DNA from: Noviherbaspirillum suwonense
Lineage (GTDB): Bacteria; Pseudomonadota; Gammaproteobacteria; Burkholderiales; Burkholderiaceae_D
Assembly: GCF_900182955.1 (NCBI RefSeq)
Contig: NZ_FXUL01000002.1
Location: forward strand, 1-64,000
Direction of reading: 5' to 3'
Length of the DNA stretch: 64,000 nt
Part shown: one piece after another, positions 1 to 7,907 of the stretch
Numbering within the stretch: the first letter of the stretch is position 1
Layout of the letters: each line of letters starts with the position of its first letter
Notes under the pieces: generated by a model
Seen by the model: only the letters and a program-made list of their open reading frames with translations
Told to the model about the DNA's origin: nothing
Databases searched by the model: none
Position numbers and translations under genes: made by a program

Positions 1-729
1 CTGGGGCGGCAGGCGATCGACCCGCCGGGCCAGGCCAAGCCGGACCTGTGGATCATCCAGCAGCTCGCGCAGCAGCTGGGGCTGGACTGGAACTACGGCC
101 ACGTGTCGGAAGTGTTCGACGAGATGCGGCACAGCATGCCGAGCATTGCCGGCATCACTTGGGACCGGATGGAGCGCGACAATGCGGTGACGTACCCGTG
201 CATGAAGGAAGGCGACGCCGGCGAGCCGGTGGTGTTCGTCGAGGCGTTCCCGACCGAGAGCGGGCGGGCGCGGTTCGTGCCGGCCGACATCATCCCGGCA
301 GCGGAGCGGCCGGACACCGAGTACCCGATGGTGCTGATCACGGGGCGGCAGCTGGAGCACTGGCATACCGGCAGCATGACGCGGCGGGCGGCGGTGCTGG
401 ACGCGCTGGAACCGGACCCGGTGGCGCTGGTGCACCCGCTGGACCTGGCGGGGCTGGGCGGCAAGCCGGGCGACGTGATCACGATTGCGTCGCGGCGGGG
501 CGAGGTGGCGCTGTATGCGCGGGCCGACGAGGGCACGCCGCGGGGCGCGGTGTTCGTGCCGTTCTGCTACTACGAGGCGGCGATCAACCGGCTCACGAAT
601 GCGGCGCTGGACCCGTTCGCAAAGATCCCGGAGTTCAAGTACTGCGCGATCCAGGTCACGCTGGGTGGCGAGGTGGCCGAGCAGAGCAGCTATGGCGGCG
701 GGCAGGCCATGCTGAACGCCAGTCACTAG
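1..729 (+). CDS. formate dehydrogenase alpha subunit, C-terminal part (5' end outside window)
   Basis: This is an open frame from base 1 to a TAG stop, 242 codons. It is the C-terminal end of a molybdopterin/tungstopterin oxidoreductase. The stretch around 340-390 encodes GRQLEHWHTGSMTRR, a signature of the molybdopterin-dinucleotide-binding domain of formate dehydrogenase alpha chains. It is followed by the beta-barrel segment (HPLDLAGLGGKPGDVI, then VFVPFCYYEAAINRLT) that closes the cofactor pocket. The catalytic centre and Fe-S ligands lie upstream of the window, so I cannot say whether this is the cytoplasmic NAD-linked or another type. A separate, complete formate dehydrogenase begins at 11054, so the organism has at least two. 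The downstream gene is convergent. Confidence 0.85.
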   Translation: MGRQAIDPPGQAKPDLWIIQQLAQQLGLDWNYGHVSEVFDEMRHSMPSIAGITWDRMERDNAVTYPCMKEGDAGEPVVFVEAFPTESGRARFVPADIIPAAERPDTEYPMVLITGRQLEHWHTGSMTRRAAVLDALEPDPVALVHPLDLAGLGGKPGDVITIASRRGEVALYARADEGTPRGAVFVPFCYYEAAINRLTNAALDPFAKIPEFKYCAIQVTLGGEVAEQSSYGGGQAMLNASH

Positions 730-731
730 CC

Positions 732-775
732 CGGATTCGGCCCGACCGGCCCGGGCTAGGGCTGGGCCGAATCCG
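732..775. terminator. large inverted repeat between convergent genes, probable bidirectional terminator
   Basis: There are perfect 12-bp arms (CGGATTCGGCCC at 732-743 and GGGCCGAATCCG at 764-775) around a 20-base GC-rich loop. It sits in the 63-bp gap between the fdh fragment and the convergent F-box gene. It has no clean U-tract on either strand, so its role as an intrinsic terminator is inferred from position and stem strength. Confidence 0.5.
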
Positions 776-792
776 CCCTGGAAAAACCGTCG

Positions 793-2010
793 TCAGATGA
801 CGATGCAGGCGCAGCGCGACTGGCCCCTGCCTTTCGCCGCCATCCAGCTTCGCACTGCGCCCGGGGTATCGCCGTCGGACATGCCAACGTGGCAGAACAG
901 GTCGATCAGGTCGCCTTTGGAAATAAACCCGCCATCGGTCAGTTTTTTATCGAAAGTACGCGCACCGGCAAGGTCTGGTCCCCTGCCTCCCAAGCTCAGC
1001 AAAAGACAGCTGGTGATAAGCAAACACAATGCCAATGCTGGTTGATGATGGTTCCACGGCCCGATATCGATGGAATCGGGGAGCATGCTGGACACATGCA
1101 AAGCAATAGTCATGGTCATCAGCTTTTCTTTTGGAAGCCGATATTTGACGCCGGAATAAAGGACGTTCAAAAGCGAAAAATAAGCGGGCCGAACGGCTAA
1201 GTAATTCGGTTTTGGCCCACGCGCGAGGGGATCCAGAATGTCAAACAGGTGACGGGATAACAGCGCCTGAAAAAATCCTTTCAGGATGCCGGAACGGCTG
1301 GCATGGTCGTCGGTCGCCAGCGACGGGAGAATGTCTATTCGATGCGCGATAGGCAGGCGCCTGAATGCATCGCCAAGTTGCGCCAGGCAAAGCGCGACGG
1401 CAGCGTCCTGTTCAAAACGATCGAGCGCTTCGGGCGAACCATGCTGCCGGTATTGTTCGATCAGATGCTGCCAGCGTCCTGCGATTACCATGCCGGCGAT
1501 CACGCCCATCCATGCATTTCCGCTGGCGCCATCGCAAAAGCGTGTCAATTGCCTGTTCGCAGAAACGCCGTCGGCTAACTGCTGCCCACGCTGCGTGGCC
1601 ATTCTTAAATGATTGCTCGCACGCGTGGCGCCGGGTGACAGGAGGGCAAACTGCAAAAGTCGCGCATTTCCTTCGCCTTCCTTTTGCTGGTCGACGAGGA
1701 ACTGTTCCCAGCCTCGATGAGAAATCGCATCCGCACAGCTTCGAATAAAGGACGGAAATCGCTTCCACACTGCCTCGCCATCCGCCGTCGCTAGGTCGGC
1801 AAGTTCCTGACCAGCCCAAGCCCTGACAAAGGCGCGGTTCTGGTCCGTGCTGTGTTCAAGAACCTGGACCAGGCTGAGAAGATCAGGCCCCGGCAAGCGC
1901 GAAAAAATATTGGGCAGGACGTCGGCGGGAAGTGCGTGTAGCTGAAGTCCTGGATGAGCGGGAATCAGCTCGTTCCTGACTGAAATCGTATCGGCTGGAA
2001 AAAACATCAT
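793..2010 (-). CDS. F-box protein with C-terminal CaaX motif (CIVI)
   Basis: This is a 405-residue protein that I do not recognise as a named family member. Residues 27-66 begin LPADVLPNIFSRLPGPDLLSL, which fits the eukaryotic F-box (LPxdvLxxIfsxLpxxDLlxl), the Skp1-binding module of SCF ubiquitin ligases. The rest has no motif I can name and is mostly helical. The protein ends RCACIVI; CIVI fits the CaaX prenylation rule, and a second Cys two residues upstream could be acylated. The ATG at 2010 was chosen because AAAGG lies 5-8 bases upstream; a TTG 36 bases earlier is an alternative. Two neighbours at 2827 and 4282 share the F-box and an AV-x2-W motif near the C-terminus. No signal peptide or membrane segment is seen. 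Inferred: an effector acting inside a eukaryotic cell. Confidence 0.75.
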   Translation of the reverse strand: MMFFPADTISVRNELIPAHPGLQLHALPADVLPNIFSRLPGPDLLSLVQVLEHSTDQNRAFVRAWAGQELADLATADGEAVWKRFPSFIRSCADAISHRGWEQFLVDQQKEGEGNARLLQFALLSPGATRASNHLRMATQRGQQLADGVSANRQLTRFCDGASGNAWMGVIAGMVIAGRWQHLIEQYRQHGSPEALDRFEQDAAVALCLAQLGDAFRRLPIAHRIDILPSLATDDHASRSGILKGFFQALLSRHLFDILDPLARGPKPNYLAVRPAYFSLLNVLYSGVKYRLPKEKLMTMTIALHVSSMLPDSIDIGPWNHHQPALALCLLITSCLLLSLGGRGPDLAGARTFDKKLTDGGFISKGDLIDLFCHVGMSDGDTPGAVRSWMAAKGRGQSRCACIVI

Positions 2011-2128
2011 TGCCTTTATCGAGACTTGGTTTAACGACCAGTTCAATCCCCGCCTGGCTCATGCAACTAAAAGCTTGTGTATGCGAAGTTGGCCATTAGA
2101 AAGGACTGTCCTTGTGTTGGAGCCAGGC

Positions 2129-2503
2129 TCAGAGCAAGACGCACGGGGTTTTCTCTTGTTGCGCCACCTGGTTGCGGTATGCAAGGTGACCGCCATTCTT
2201 AAAATGGGCTTCCGGTGGAATCGTCGCGTTTGGAACGTCATTTTCCGCTTTGGGAGCCGACCTGAAGCACGGGCAGTAGGTAGGGTTCGTTTTTGCGTCC
2301 GCTTCCTTGATCACCGCGTGATGGGGCAAGGCCAGGACCTTCCCGGTCATAAACATACTGCTGGAATTGCTTCGACCTTCCGCCATGCGCGCCGATATTT
2401 TTCTGGCAGAAGATCCTTGCGCAGATGAACTCGATGTTTCTGGTGATGAATAAGCGCGTTGTTCTCCACGAGTATCCTTGCTTTGAGGTAATGCGCTGTC
2501 CAT
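2129..2503 (-). CDS. small Ser-rich protein ending in CaaX motif CVLL
   Basis: This predicted protein of 124 residues has no recognised domain and no F-box. Residues ~17-50 are rich in Ser (SSPETSSSSAQGSS and later SNSSS) and probably disordered. A Cys pair (CPC) lies near the middle. The last residues are KTPCVLL; CVLL is a strong CaaX motif, and a terminal Leu is the geranylgeranyltransferase-I preference in eukaryotes. The ATG at 2503 follows AAAGG by 8 bases, like the start of the next gene downstream; an ATG 42 bases earlier is in frame. It lies between two F-box/CaaX genes on the same strand. The coding call rests on the ribosome site, the open frame and the CaaX end, so it is less certain than its neighbours. 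Confidence 0.5.
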   Translation of the reverse strand: MDSALPQSKDTRGEQRAYSSPETSSSSAQGSSARKISARMAEGRSNSSSMFMTGKVLALPHHAVIKEADAKTNPTYCPCFRSAPKAENDVPNATIPPEAHFKNGGHLAYRNQVAQQEKTPCVLL

Positions 2504-2826
2504 GGTGGAGCCTTTGCCAAAAGTGAGAATGAAGCTAGTGGCCATGCAGTCATTTCAGTTCGACCGCGGCGATTGCAAGAATTGATCGTTATCGATCGCC
2601 GAAGCGCGCTATTGAGCGGCGCAGCATGCAGATACGGCTTTTCTCAGCGTCTACCGATTGCAAGCGCCGATGCCTGGAACAGGTTCGCGGTGCGTTCCAG
2701 CCGATGTCTGGCTTTATTCTTTGAAATGGCTGCGCGACGAACTGCCGGTCCGAAGGCGAGCATGTCACTTCACTGGCAGACTGAAAACGTCGCAGGTCAG
2801 GGTGTTGTCCTGCCCAGGCAAACGAT
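2504..2826. other. intergenic stretch, no gene recognised
   Basis: These 323 bases lie between the start of the small CaaX gene and the stop of the second F-box gene. The short open frames here on both strands have no ribosome site or familiar sequence. There are GATCG/CGATC-rich short palindromic stretches around 2580-2600 but no convincing promoter or terminator. It probably carries the promoter of the small CaaX gene. Confidence 0.4.
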
Positions 2827-3996
2827 TCAACTGATCGCGCATTTGCCGGCTGCTCTGTTGTCGTCAAGCCACCTGCTGACGGCAATCTCCAAGGTCATTC
2901 CGCGGTCCATGCGCGCGTTCAGGGCTTTTACAAAATGGTCGAATTCTTTGCCTGTAATAAAGCGACGTAAAGCCAATGATTTGATGAAACAGGATTGAGC
3001 GTCCGGCGTTGCCCTGTTTCCGCAAATCTCGGCAGCCAGCAGGCGAAACACGAAATTGCATGTTCCGAGGGTGCTGTCCTTCCAGGACAGGCAGTCGGGA
3101 AAGTTCGACTGCCGTGTTGCATACATCGACACGAAACAGGCGCGTTCGCCGACTGAGGGAGTGAATGTATAAAAGTCGGCCAGGACCGTGTAATAGGCGT
3201 CGAGTTCCTTGACGGAATAATCGTCAGGGGCGAAAAGGAAATCCTTATCTTTTACCAGCTTGCCAATATGGGCAATCACCAGCTCTTCGAATGCCAGATG
3301 GATGTCGGGCGCATCCCAAGCCGCTGGTCGAATGTTTAAAAGAATCCTTACCTGCGTACTAGTCTCGCATTCCTTAAAGACGGCAGTTAATTTTGTCCAT
3401 CCCCGCCTCTCGGCAAGCGAGCGGGTATTCGTCGTCGGATTTTTATTGCAACGCGCCACATCGAACATCTCCGTCGCGCCAGTTTGAAAGATAAACTTCC
3501 TGGCAGCAGCCCGGCGACGATCGAAGTTGCGGTCCGGTATCAAGTCACCGTAGCTGGTTCTAACAGGCGGCTTTTCATGCGGTTCCGGAAGGGCAGGTAT
3601 CGTGGGGAGCACAATGTCGTCGGCGGCAAACGCAAAAAGCAGGACTTCGAACAACTGGCGGTCGATTCCCTGGGCTGCCGTTTTATTTAAAAGTGCAAGC
3701 CAATTTGCATTGGAAATCCCGGCGCAGCCGTTTCTGAAAAAGGCGGCGAGTCTCTCCAGGGAGTCCTGATACTCGTCCACATTGAAATTGTCGAAAAGGC
3801 TGATTGCCTTCGGCATGAGCAAGGTTGCGCTTGCCTGCCTGGCTTCCCTGTTGAGGCGACTGAAAGTCAATAGGTCGGATACCGGCAGCCTGGAGAAAAT
3901 GTTTGGCAAGACGTCCGGCAGCATCGACGTCAGCGTTGGGGTTTGGGAAGAATGGACCGCGGCGGTTGGATATTGGACGGATTGTGAGCAGCGCAC
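2827..3996 (-). CDS. F-box protein with C-terminal CaaX motif (CAIS)
   Basis: A 389-residue paralog of the genes at 793 and 4282. After a Ser/Thr/Pro-rich N-terminal 25 residues, the F-box begins at residue 26 (LPDVLPNIFSRLPVSDLLTF). The middle is of unknown fold. The C-terminal region repeats the family pattern (GKEFDHFVKAL, then AVSRWLDDN) and the protein ends AAGKCAIS. CAIS is a textbook CaaX box, and a terminal Ser favours farnesyltransferase in eukaryotes. The start is GTG at 3996, with AGGA seven bases upstream; an internal ATG just before the F-box is the alternative. No Sec signal or membrane helix is present; the N-terminus resembles type III secretion leaders in composition only. 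Base composition is lower in GC than the flanking fdh and apbC genes. Confidence 0.75.
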   Translation of the reverse strand: MRCSQSVQYPTAAVHSSQTPTLTSMLPDVLPNIFSRLPVSDLLTFSRLNREARQASATLLMPKAISLFDNFNVDEYQDSLERLAAFFRNGCAGISNANWLALLNKTAAQGIDRQLFEVLLFAFAADDIVLPTIPALPEPHEKPPVRTSYGDLIPDRNFDRRRAAARKFIFQTGATEMFDVARCNKNPTTNTRSLAERRGWTKLTAVFKECETSTQVRILLNIRPAAWDAPDIHLAFEELVIAHIGKLVKDKDFLFAPDDYSVKELDAYYTVLADFYTFTPSVGERACFVSMYATRQSNFPDCLSWKDSTLGTCNFVFRLLAAEICGNRATPDAQSCFIKSLALRRFITGKEFDHFVKALNARMDRGMTLEIAVSRWLDDNRAAGKCAIS

Positions 3997-4093
3997 GGCA
4001 TTTTCCTTGCATCAGGTGGGATCGGGCCTCGGTAACCGCTCGAATTGCCAGGTTGCGCCAGTGTCCGGAAGCTGATTGAAGAGTCTGATTGAA

Positions 4094-4105
4094 CCCGGCG
4101 CCGGG
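4094..4105. repeat. 12-bp perfect GC palindrome in GC-rich intergenic patch
   Basis: CCCGGCGCCGGG lies in the 285-bp gap upstream of the second F-box gene and downstream of the third. The surrounding 4090-4280 is clearly richer in GC than the F-box genes on either side and could be leftover backbone sequence; no gene is recognised in it. The palindrome could serve as a terminator stem or an operator. Confidence 0.3.
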
Positions 4106-4281
4106 CTGCATCCGCTACGCGGGCAGAACATCGGGCAGGGTGCATCCGACGCCAGCTGATCCCGATGATGTACCGGGACTGCCGGCAGGTGGACCACCCG
4201 GCGGTGCGGGCCGCCTTGGAGCGGCTCCTGGATTCCCACCAGTCGGATACGCGCGATCACCGTGGCCCCGTGCCCCGCCCG

Positions 4282-5436
4282 TTAGCTGATGACGCAACGA
4301 GATCCGACCAGGTTTTCGGTAATCCACAAGCTGACTGCGTCTTCCAGTCTCATTTCCCGATTGATGCAGTCTTTCATGGTTTCGCTGAAATCTTCGAATT
4401 CCAGGTGGCTCAGATAATCCGGTCTGACGTGGGACCAGATTGCATTCGACCATCGGGTACCGCCATTACTGTCGCGAGCGAGATTGGCAAGCGTTTCGTA
4501 CGCCAACAGGCGAAGCACGAAATTGCAATGCTCCGGCGTGTCATTTTTCCAGTGCCCTGAAACAAGCCCGCCAGCTCGCTTGCCGCATATTTTCTGAAAA
4601 TAGGTAATGTCGCTTCCCGGCGGAGCAACAGCGCAGGCGTCGGACAACAGCTTGAAATACGCAGCGCAAATGTCTGGCTCCTTCAAAACCCGTGCGCTTA
4701 TTTCAAAAAAATTATTTGATTCCAACATATTGGCGAGATGGTTGGCGACAAGCCCGTCGAACGCGCGACGGTTGCCTTCCCTGTCCAGCGCCTGCGGTCG
4801 CACGGATAAAAGCAGTCTGAGCTGCGAGACAGGAAAAAGAGGCTGGTAAAGTTCGACCAGGTACTGCCACCCGCGGCTGTTTTTCAACTGGACAGGTTGG
4901 GCGTCGCCCGGGTTACGCCGCGCTTCCAGGCGCATGAGCTGTTTCATGCCGGCCGCGCAAACGCGCACGACACATCCCCATCCGTTGATGAGCGAAGAAT
5001 ATTTTTTTTGACTTGCAGCAGCAAGCGTATCCGGATGTTTTCTCAGCGCGGCATCCTCTGTCGCCAACGAGAGCAGCAAGGCCTGCAGCAGGAGGGGACT
5101 GATGCCGGCGTCGCCGGCACTTTGCAAATACTTCGTCCAGTCTTCTTCAGCAATATGCTGGGCGCCTGCAGAAAGCAGCGCACAGAGCGGCTCCACGAAA
5201 TCGCCGGCCGGCGTCGGCGTGAGCCTCAGGAGCTCACGCCTGGTAACGTCGCCCAGCTGGGCTCTTACCATATGCTGCATTTGCCCGCTGACGCTAGCCA
5301 ATGCGAACAGCTCGGATGTCGGCAGGCGGCTGAAGATACTGGGAAGCACGTCATTCGGCAGCATTGCCAGGCCAGGGGCATCGACAGCTGTTTCGGCTGC
5401 GTGAAAAAAAGCATTCGCTCGCGAAGCGGAGTTCAT
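4282..5436 (-). CDS. F-box protein with C-terminal CaaX motif (CVIS)
   Basis: This 384-residue protein is the third paralog. Residues 26-65 form the F-box (LPNDVLPSIFSRLPTSELFAL), sharing DVLP-x-IFSRLP with the other two. The region HCNFVLRLLAYE matches TCNFVFRLLAAE in the 2827 gene, so these two are closest to each other. The C-terminal pattern (EFEDFSETMK, AVSLWITEN) leads to GSRCVIS; CVIS is a farnesylation-type CaaX box. The ATG at 5436 has only a weak GAG upstream. It is the first gene of the minus-strand block and is divergent from apbC, so the 230-bp gap must hold its promoter. Family knowledge: F-box proteins bridge Skp1 to a substrate; a CaaX tail would place the complex on host membranes. 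That role is inferred. Confidence 0.75.
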   Translation of the reverse strand: MNSASRANAFFHAAETAVDAPGLAMLPNDVLPSIFSRLPTSELFALASVSGQMQHMVRAQLGDVTRRELLRLTPTPAGDFVEPLCALLSAGAQHIAEEDWTKYLQSAGDAGISPLLLQALLLSLATEDAALRKHPDTLAAASQKKYSSLINGWGCVVRVCAAGMKQLMRLEARRNPGDAQPVQLKNSRGWQYLVELYQPLFPVSQLRLLLSVRPQALDREGNRRAFDGLVANHLANMLESNNFFEISARVLKEPDICAAYFKLLSDACAVAPPGSDITYFQKICGKRAGGLVSGHWKNDTPEHCNFVLRLLAYETLANLARDSNGGTRWSNAIWSHVRPDYLSHLEFEDFSETMKDCINREMRLEDAVSLWITENLVGSRCVIS

Positions 5437-5470
5437 AAACGTTCTCGGACAGGGAAAGATGGCTGAGTAA

Positions 5471-5490
5471 CGAACCAGGACAGTGGTTCG
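5471..5490. promoter_or_regulatory. inverted repeat CGAACCA-N6-TGGTTCG, possible operator
   Basis: Perfect 7-bp arms with a 6-base spacer lie 35 bases upstream of the start of the third F-box gene and about 180 bases upstream of apbC. Size and symmetry fit a dimeric regulator site. I do not see the same repeat ahead of the other F-box genes. Confidence 0.4.
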
Positions 5491-5666
5491 AGGCGCGCGG
5501 TTGGCTTCCCTTGCCTGTATCCCGCCGCCAACCTTCCTGCCGCCTGCCTGGCGCCCGATGCGGCGGATTTGCGGAAACCCTGCGCCGGGATTCGGAGTTC
5601 TCGGCCCGACGGCCGCGCCTTTCCTGCGAATCGTTTACACTCCCGCTTAATTTTCCAGGAGATCGA

Positions 5667-6755
5667 ATGAGCATTACCGTTGAAGCTGTGAAGGCCGCGC
5701 TGGCCGCCGTCATCGATCCCAACACCGGCCGCGACCTCGTCAGCGGCAAGTCCGCCAAGAACATCCAGGTCGACGGCAATGACGTCGCCTTCGATGTCGA
5801 GCTGGGCTACCCGGCGAAAAGCCAGATCGACCCGATCCGCCGCGCCGCCATCGCCGCCGTGCGCGCGGTCCCCGGCGCCGGCAATGTCAGCGCCAATGTC
5901 CACAGCAAGATCGTTGCCCATACCGCGCAGCGCGGCGTGAAGCTGCTGGCGAACGTGAAGAACATCATCGCGGTGGCGTCCGGCAAGGGTGGCGTTGGCA
6001 AATCGACCACCGCGGTCAACCTGGCGCTGGCGCTGGCCGCCGAGGGCGCGCAGGTCGGCATCCTCGACGCCGACATCTATGGCCCGTCGCAGCCGATGAT
6101 GATGGGTATCAACGGCCGCCCGGAATCCACCGACGGCAAGACCATGGAGCCGATGGAAAACCACGGCCTGCAGGTGTCGTCGATCGGTTTCATGATCGAC
6201 CCGGACGAGCCGATGGTATGGCGCGGCCCCATCGTCACCCAGGCGCTGCAGCAGTTGCTGGAGCAGACCAACTGGCGCGACCTCGACTACCTGATCGTCG
6301 ACATGCCGCCTGGCACCGGCGACATCCAGCTGACGCTGTCGCAGAAGGTGCCCGTCACCGGCGCCGTCATCGTGACCACGCCGCAGGACATCGCGCTGCT
6401 CGACGCCCGCAAGGGCCTGAAGATGTTCGAGAAGGTCGGCATCCCGATCCTGGGCATCGTCGAGAACATGAGCACCCATATCTGCAGCAACTGCGGCCAT
6501 GCCGAGCCGATTTTCGGCGAAGGCGGCGGGCAGAAGATGTGCGCGGAATATGGCGTCGATTTCCTAGGCGCGCTGCCGCTGACGATGGCGATCCGGGAGC
6601 AGACCGACAGCGGCATGCCGACCGTCGTCGCCGACCCGGACGGCAAGGTGGCGGCAATCTACCGCGACATCGCGCGCAAGGTGGCCGTCAAGGTCGCGGA
6701 AAAGGCGCGCGACATGTCCGGCAAGTTCCCCAACATCGTCATACGCAACGACTGA
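5667..6755 (+). CDS. apbC: iron-sulfur cluster carrier protein ApbC/Mrp
   Basis: This is a P-loop NTPase of the Mrp/NBP35 family, 362 residues, that carries and transfers [4Fe-4S] clusters in the cytoplasm. The N-terminal ~85 residues are the MIP18/DUF59 domain. The deviant Walker A motif SGKGGVGKST lies at 105-114. DADIYGPSQP, DMPPGTGD and the C-terminal cluster-binding pair ICSNC are all present. The ATG at 5667 is chosen for AGGAG five bases upstream; the frame is open further upstream but without a better site. Its place just before a formate dehydrogenase locus loaded with Fe-S proteins is consistent with cluster supply, although mrp genes are found in many contexts. Confidence 0.95.
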   Translation: MSITVEAVKAALAAVIDPNTGRDLVSGKSAKNIQVDGNDVAFDVELGYPAKSQIDPIRRAAIAAVRAVPGAGNVSANVHSKIVAHTAQRGVKLLANVKNIIAVASGKGGVGKSTTAVNLALALAAEGAQVGILDADIYGPSQPMMMGINGRPESTDGKTMEPMENHGLQVSSIGFMIDPDEPMVWRGPIVTQALQQLLEQTNWRDLDYLIVDMPPGTGDIQLTLSQKVPVTGAVIVTTPQDIALLDARKGLKMFEKVGIPILGIVENMSTHICSNCGHAEPIFGEGGGQKMCAEYGVDFLGALPLTMAIREQTDSGMPTVVADPDGKVAAIYRDIARKVAVKVAEKARDMSGKFPNIVIRND

Positions 6756-6759
6756 TCAG

Positions 6760-7269
6760 ATGCACACAGAAGCATTGCGCGTGGGCGTGGTGATGCAGCG
6801 GCGGCGGCTCGACAACCGCTGGCAGTCGCACCAGTGGCGTCCGCTGGAAATCGTCGCCGACATCGGCCTGCCGCCGGGCCTGCACTGCCTGCGCGACGAC
6901 GACGCCGACAGCCGCTGGCTGCATACCGGCTTCGAAGTCGCGCTGTACAGCGACGAGGGCGAGGGCTATCACCTGAATGTCAATGCGCCGGTCCCGTGCT
7001 GGTTCATCATGTGGCGCATGGACGAGCGGGACGGCGCCGAATTCGCGCTGCCGAAGTCGGTCACGCTTTCCTATAATGAAGCGGCGCGGCTGATGGATGG
7101 CGGCGAGCAGGTCGATACGCTGCCATTGTCCGACGACATGATAGAAAGGGTGGCTGCATTCGCCGCCGAGCACTACCGGCCCGAACCCAAGCGCAAGCGG
7201 CGCAAGCCGTCGTTCGAGGGCGGCGCTGCAGTGCAGCAGATGGCGCGCGAGGAAAAAGGCACGCAATGA
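6760..7269 (+). CDS. DUF3305 family protein of formate dehydrogenase loci
   Basis: This 169-residue protein has the DUF3305 pattern: RVGVVMQRRRLDNRW-x-SHQWRP near the N-terminus, then VNAPVPCWFIMWRM in the middle. The tail is basic (PKRKRRKP). DUF3305 and DUF3306 genes are known as an adjacent pair in betaproteobacterial formate dehydrogenase clusters; the biochemical role is unknown. It starts 4 bases after apbC ends and overlaps the next gene by 4 bases, so it is probably cotranscribed and translationally coupled. There is no signal peptide or membrane helix. Confidence 0.85.
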   Translation: MHTEALRVGVVMQRRRLDNRWQSHQWRPLEIVADIGLPPGLHCLRDDDADSRWLHTGFEVALYSDEGEGYHLNVNAPVPCWFIMWRMDERDGAEFALPKSVTLSYNEAARLMDGGEQVDTLPLSDDMIERVAAFAAEHYRPEPKRKRRKPSFEGGAAVQQMAREEKGTQ

Positions 7270-7907
7270 GCGCAGGCGATTTCTTTAGCCGTTGGTCCAG
7301 GCGCAGTGCCCAGGGCGAGCCGGAGGCTGTGCCGACGGACGCGCAAGGCCCTGCCCAGCTCGCCGAACCGGCGCCCGAACTGCCGCCGCCGACGCTCGAC
7401 GACGTTGCGGCGCTGGGCCACGACGCCGACTTCAGGCGTTTCGTGAAGCCGGGCGTGGACGAGGCGGTGCGGCGCTCGGCAATGAAGAAGCTGTTCACCG
7501 ATCCCCATTTCAACGTGATGGACGGGCTGGACATTTATATCGGCGACTACAACACCTTCGAGCCGATTCCGCCTGCGATGCTGGCGATGCTGACGCACGC
7601 GAAGCAGCTGCTCGACCCGCTGGGCCACCTGCAGCAGCCCGCGATGCGGATGCTGGACCGGATCGAGCAGCTTGCGCCAGCCGCACCGGCGGACGCAGCG
7701 GCTGCAAGCGTCGACGACGCAGCGCGCGTCGATGCGGAGGCGGGCGCGCCAACACTGGCCGACAGCCACACAGGCGACGACCCGGCCATCGACGCCAGGC
7801 CCGCCGATACACCGATAGACACACCGACAGATACAGATACCCCGGCCGACGACGCCGTCGCCACTTCCAGAGATCCCGCAACACCCGAAGATGACCACAC
7901 AATTTAA
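7266..7907 (+). CDS. DUF3306 family protein of formate dehydrogenase loci
   Basis: A 213-residue protein. The N-terminus GDFFSRWSRRS and the core from ~44 to 115 (ALGHDADFRRFVKPGVDE, MKKLFTDPHFNVMDGLDIYI) are characteristic of DUF3306. The last ~90 residues are an Ala/Asp/Thr-rich disordered tail with repeated TDTPTDTDTP-like stretches. The ATG overlaps the DUF3305 stop, and its own end overlaps the ferredoxin gene by 17 bases. Function is unknown; it is inferred to help assemble or connect the formate dehydrogenase complex because of strict co-occurrence. Confidence 0.85.
   Translation: MSAGDFFSRWSRRSAQGEPEAVPTDAQGPAQLAEPAPELPPPTLDDVAALGHDADFRRFVKPGVDEAVRRSAMKKLFTDPHFNVMDGLDIYIGDYNTFEPIPPAMLAMLTHAKQLLDPLGHLQQPAMRMLDRIEQLAPAAPADAAAASVDDAARVDAEAGAPTLADSHTGDDPAIDARPADTPIDTPTDTDTPADDAVATSRDPATPEDDHTI

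Noticed and set aside
4165-4290. Plus-strand GC-rich frame (DCRQVDHPAVRAALERLLDS...) in the gap between F-box genes
   Set aside because: It runs into the third F-box gene antisense, and there is no ribosome site or family resemblance; possibly leftover backbone sequence.
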